Shown piece after piece: positions 61,395-64,000 of a DNA stretch of 64,000 nucleotides. The notes beneath the pieces were generated by a model that was given only the letters and a program-made list of their open reading frames with translations, did not search any database and was not told the origin of the DNA. This DNA comes from Neisseria sp. DTU_2020_1000833_1_SI_GRL_NUU_006. Lineage in GTDB: Bacteria > Pseudomonadota > Gammaproteobacteria > Burkholderiales > Neisseriaceae. The stretch is taken from contig CP135593.1 in the NCBI GenBank assembly GCA_032388755.1, positions 2,480,001 to 2,544,000 of the forward strand, in the 5' to 3' direction. How positions within the stretch are numbered: the first letter of the stretch is position 1; each line of letters starts with the position of its first letter. The position numbers and the translations under genes are program-made.

Positions 61395-62462
61395 TCAATC
61401 AGTTGGTAATAAAATATTCATTAGCGCGATATTAATATAGTAGTTGCTTCTGCCTATCTTTTCTTTATGCAGGAATCCACCTTCTGTCAGTTCGTCCAGA
61501 TATTTGGCGGCACTGGGGCGGGAAACGTTCAGCGTTTTCATCAGGAAATCGATTTTTGTGTAGGGATGATTGAACAGGTGGTTAATCAGGTCTTGGCTGT
61601 AGAAGTTGAAGTTTTCCCTGATGCGGTGTTTGTAGTCCAGCATCGCCTGATGGATGTGCTGCACGGTATCGATGCCGTCCTTGGCGGTTTGTTCCACGGC
61701 TTCCAGCATATACAGCAGCCAACCTTCCCATTCACCCGTATCGCGTACGTGTTGCAGCAGGCGGTAATATTCGCTTTTGTTCCGCACCAGATAGCGGCTG
61801 AGGTATAAGACGGGAATATCCAGCAATCCGGTTAAAACCAGATACAGCACATTGATAATCCTGCCTGTTCTGCCGTTGCCGTCGTAAAACGGGTGAATGC
61901 TTTCAAACTGGTGGTGGAGCAGCGCCATGCGGATCAGCGGATCGATAGGTTTTTCCGTGTTGTCGTCGTTGATAAATACTTCCAATCTACCCATCAGGTG
62001 AATGATGTCATCCGTATGTTGCGGCGGCGTATAGACGGTTTCGCTGGCACGGTCGTTTCTCAGCATCGTCCCCGACTGTTGACGGAATCCGGCACGGTTC
62101 TTTTCCAACTCGGCCTGTATCGTCAAAATATGATTGTTGGTCAGCATTCCGTGTTCTTGGATAAGGTCGAAGCCGCAATGCAGCGCTGAAGCATAATTTT
62201 GCACTTCTTTGATGGCAGGACTGGACGGACTTGCCGATATTCCTGCACGGAACAGTTCGTCATGGGTGGTAATGATATTTTCGATTTCGGAACTGTCTTT
62301 GGCTTCCTGCAAAGACAGCGTGTTAATCAGAATGCCTTGGTTGGGAATGCTGCGGCAGATACCTTTTAATTCAGCCAGATAACGATGGGCGGAATTCAGT
62401 TTTTTCAAGACAGGGACCGTTTCGAAATCTATTTCGGGAGGGAATTGTTCGATCGAGTACAT
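61395..62462 (-). CDS. Fic-domain protein with C-terminal winged helix
   Basis: 355 residues. The Fic motif is HPFYDGNGRTGR with catalytic His190; Fic enzymes transfer AMP from ATP to protein hydroxyls. The N-terminal inhibitory helix is present as SSEIEN (57-62), which fits the self-inhibited class II arrangement. The last ~70 residues form a winged helix (TKIDFLMKTLNVSRPSAAKYLDEL), suggesting DNA binding and possibly autoregulation. A long inverted repeat lies just upstream. No separate antitoxin gene is present. Targets are unknown. Confidence 0.92.
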   Translation of the reverse strand: MYSIEQFPPEIDFETVPVLKKLNSAHRYLAELKGICRSIPNQGILINTLSLQEAKDSSEIENIITTHDELFRAGISASPSSPAIKEVQNYASALHCGFDLIQEHGMLTNNHILTIQAELEKNRAGFRQQSGTMLRNDRASETVYTPPQHTDDIIHLMGRLEVFINDDNTEKPIDPLIRMALLHHQFESIHPFYDGNGRTGRIINVLYLVLTGLLDIPVLYLSRYLVRNKSEYYRLLQHVRDTGEWEGWLLYMLEAVEQTAKDGIDTVQHIHQAMLDYKHRIRENFNFYSQDLINHLFNHPYTKIDFLMKTLNVSRPSAAKYLDELTEGGFLHKEKIGRSNYYINIALMNILLPTD

Positions 62463-62479
62463 TTTAGGGTTTCGGTTAA

Positions 62480-62543
62480 ATGATAAAAAAATCCCGTTTT
62501 TTTGCTATATCGCTTCGATATGATAAAAAAACGGGATTTTTTT
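62480..62543 (-). terminator. Long inverted repeat between tex and the Fic gene
   Basis: AAAAAAATCCCGTTTTTTT pairs with AAAAAAACGGGATTTTTTT, and the loop contains TATCGCTTCGATA, a second palindrome. On the tex strand it ends in T7, as expected for a tex terminator. It also lies 20-80 bp upstream of the Fic start and could be an operator. Confidence 0.75.
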
Positions 62544-62607
62544 TACAATTTAATTTTATTTATTTGTTTCAAAACGGTTTTAATTTAAATAGCACTTCAG
62601 ACTACTG

Positions 62608-64000
62608 TTACCGCTTCAACTTCGCAAACGCATCCGCCATCGCCGAATTGGTCGGGGCGCGGTCGTTGCGTTGGGGTTTACGGTCGCGGCGTTCCTGATG
62701 TCGGGTTTCAGACGACCTGTTGCCTTTGGCTGCGCTACCCGCCTCGTCATCCAGTCGCATGGTCAGCGCGATGCGTTTTCTGGCGGCATCGACTTCCAGC
62801 ACTTTCACTTTCACCACGTCGCCGGCTTTCACGACTTCGCGCGGGTCTTGGACGAACTTATTGGACAGGGCGGAGATGTGCACTAGGCCGTCCTGATGGA
62901 CGCCGATGTCCACGAACGCGCCGAAGTTGGCGACGTTGGAAACCACGCCTTCGAGTATCATGCCGACTTGCAAATCGCTGATTTCGTGGATGCCTTCGGC
63001 GAAGGAGGCCGTCTGAAACTCGCCGCGAGGGTCGCGGCCGGGTTTTTCCAGCTCGGACAGGATGTCCAGAATGGTCGGCAGGCCGAAGCGTTCGTCGGTG
63101 AAGTCGGACGCTTTGATTTGCTTCACGCGCTCGCGGTTGCCGATGAGTTCGGCGGCGGTAATGCCTTGTTGCGCCAGCATTTTGGCGACGACGGGATAGG
63201 CTTCGGGGTGGACGGCGCTTGCGTCCAGCGGCTCTTTGCCGCCGTTAATCCGCAAAAAGCCCGCCGCCTGCTCGAAGGTTTTTTCGCCCAAACGCGGTAC
63301 TTTCAGCAATTTTTTGCGGCTGTCGAACGCGCCGTTTTCATCGCGGTAGGCGACGATGTTTTGGGCAAGGGTTTGATTCAAACCGGAAATCCGCGCCAAG
63401 AGCGGGGCGGAGGCGGTGTTCACGTCCACGCCGACGGCATTCACGCAGTCTTCGACCACCGCGTCCAGTGATTTGGCGAGCTGGCTTTGGTTCACGTCGT
63501 GCTGATACTGGCCCACGCCGATGGATTTGGGGTCGATTTTGACCAGTTCGGCGAGCGGGTCTTGCAGCCTGCGGGCGATGGACACCGCGCCGCGCAGGGA
63601 AACGTCCAAGTCTGGGAACTCGCGTGCCGCCAGTTCGGACGCGGAATAAATCGACGCGCCGGCTTCGGACACGACGATTTTGTGCAGCCCCATTTCCGGC
63701 ATTCCGCGCACCAGTTCGCCCGCGATTTTGTCGGTTTCGCGGCTGGCGGTGCCGTTGCCGATGGCGATGAGCTTCACGCCGTGCTGTTTAATCAGGCGAG
63801 ACAGCGTTGCCAACATATTGTTTTCTTGGTGCAAATAGACGATGACGGTATCCAGCAGCTTGCCCGTGTCGTCCACCACGGCGCATTTTACGCCGTTGCG
63901 GTAGCCGGGGTCGAGACCCAGCGTGGTCAGCCGTCCGGCGGGCGCGGCAAGCAGCAAGTCTTTGAGATTGCGGGCAAACACGGTAATCGCGTCGGTGTCG
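62608..64000 (-). CDS. tex: Tex-like RNA-binding transcription accessory protein, 5' end outside window
   Basis: The last ~464 residues. The frame is open to the window edge, so the GTG at 63981 is internal. Tex binds nucleic acid and affects transcription and stress survival. Seen in order: the YqgF-like RNase H fold (TLGLDPGYRNGVKCAVVD, IAIGNGTASRETD), IDPKSIGVGQYQHDV, helix-hairpin-helix motifs (NTASAPLLARISGLNQTLAQ), and the S1 domain (GMILEGVVSNVANFGAFVDIG). The basic tail ends SAMADAFAKLKR. Several AGGTCGTCTGAA/AGGCCGTCTGAA copies are embedded. Confidence 0.95.
   Translation of the reverse strand, partial: DTDAITVFARNLKDLLLAAPAGRLTTLGLDPGYRNGVKCAVVDDTGKLLDTVIVYLHQENNMLATLSRLIKQHGVKLIAIGNGTASRETDKIAGELVRGMPEMGLHKIVVSEAGASIYSASELAAREFPDLDVSLRGAVSIARRLQDPLAELVKIDPKSIGVGQYQHDVNQSQLAKSLDAVVEDCVNAVGVDVNTASAPLLARISGLNQTLAQNIVAYRDENGAFDSRKKLLKVPRLGEKTFEQAAGFLRINGGKEPLDASAVHPEAYPVVAKMLAQQGITAAELIGNRERVKQIKASDFTDERFGLPTILDILSELEKPGRDPRGEFQTASFAEGIHEISDLQVGMILEGVVSNVANFGAFVDIGVHQDGLVHISALSNKFVQDPREVVKAGDVVKVKVLEVDAARKRIALTMRLDDEAGSAAKGNRSSETRHQERRDRKPQRNDRAPTNSAMADAFAKLKR

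Noticed and set aside
61395..62462. Fic protein as half of a toxin-antitoxin pair
   Set aside because: The inhibitory motif is within the same protein and no small antitoxin frame adjoins it.
1..64000. CRISPR array
   Set aside because: No regularly spaced direct repeats with unique spacers were seen; the recurring 12-mers are DUS.

Overview
This is a chromosomal window from a commensal Neisseria of the mucosa/sicca/subflava kind. The DNA uptake sequence (DUS) repeated throughout is AGGTCGTCTGAA, the mucosa-type dialect, and not the ATGCCGTCTGAA form of meningococcus and gonococcus. It occurs dozens of times, mostly as inverted pairs at gene ends that serve as Rho-independent terminators. Correia elements (TATAGTGGATTAA ends), an IS1655-type IS30 element, a pilMNOPQ cluster next to ponA, and intact pilSR all fit this genus.

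Layout. 1-7630: the 3' part of a very long trimeric autotransporter adhesin. 7827-12200: an RpfE-like protein, an M23 metallopeptidase, and the queuosine genes yhhQ and queF, with a preQ1-I riboswitch over the queF ribosome-binding site. 12712-14705: a MarR regulator and an outer-membrane efflux lipoprotein with no inner-membrane pump. 14749-15430 is a long AT-rich gap that appears to hold a Fur-controlled small RNA. 15492-25415: ponA, diverging from pilMNOPQ, then aroK and aroB. 25513-29315: argC, an L,D-transpeptidase behind a C9 tract, and rlmD split by a frame change at an A9 tract. 29467-33623: a five-gene operon with a FimV-like membrane protein, a receiver-like protein, an MglA/CvnD-type GTPase, a winged-helix plus roadblock-like protein, and a canonical roadblock protein. 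tRNA-Asn follows.

34292-46800: housekeeping genes (prmC, xthA, an ArsR regulator, an LpxL-type acyltransferase, glnE, dapD, sspA-sspB, a GNAT, an isochorismatase-fold hydrolase, a GlsB-family protein, tRNA-Pro/Arg/His, folD). 46903-50039: the IS30 element and rmlA-rmlB without rmlC or rmlD. 50249-56562: a shortened DUF4112 gene, a highly diverged Correia element, pilR-pilS and parC. 56563-64000: a small exported protein divergent from an S24 repressor, erpA, a tail-anchored zinc-ribbon protein, a class II amidotransferase, a small Cys-rich exported protein, a Fic protein and the 3' part of tex.

How the parts relate. Type IV pili are the main theme: the alignment complex and secretin (pilM-Q) and the two-component regulators (pilSR) are here. 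The GTPase/roadblock/FimV-like operon 6 kb from pilQ is the best candidate for an undescribed system, perhaps one controlling pilus or cell-pole behaviour. By eye, 14700-34300 is clearly more AT-rich than the rest. Everything was read by eye; no search or alignment was run.
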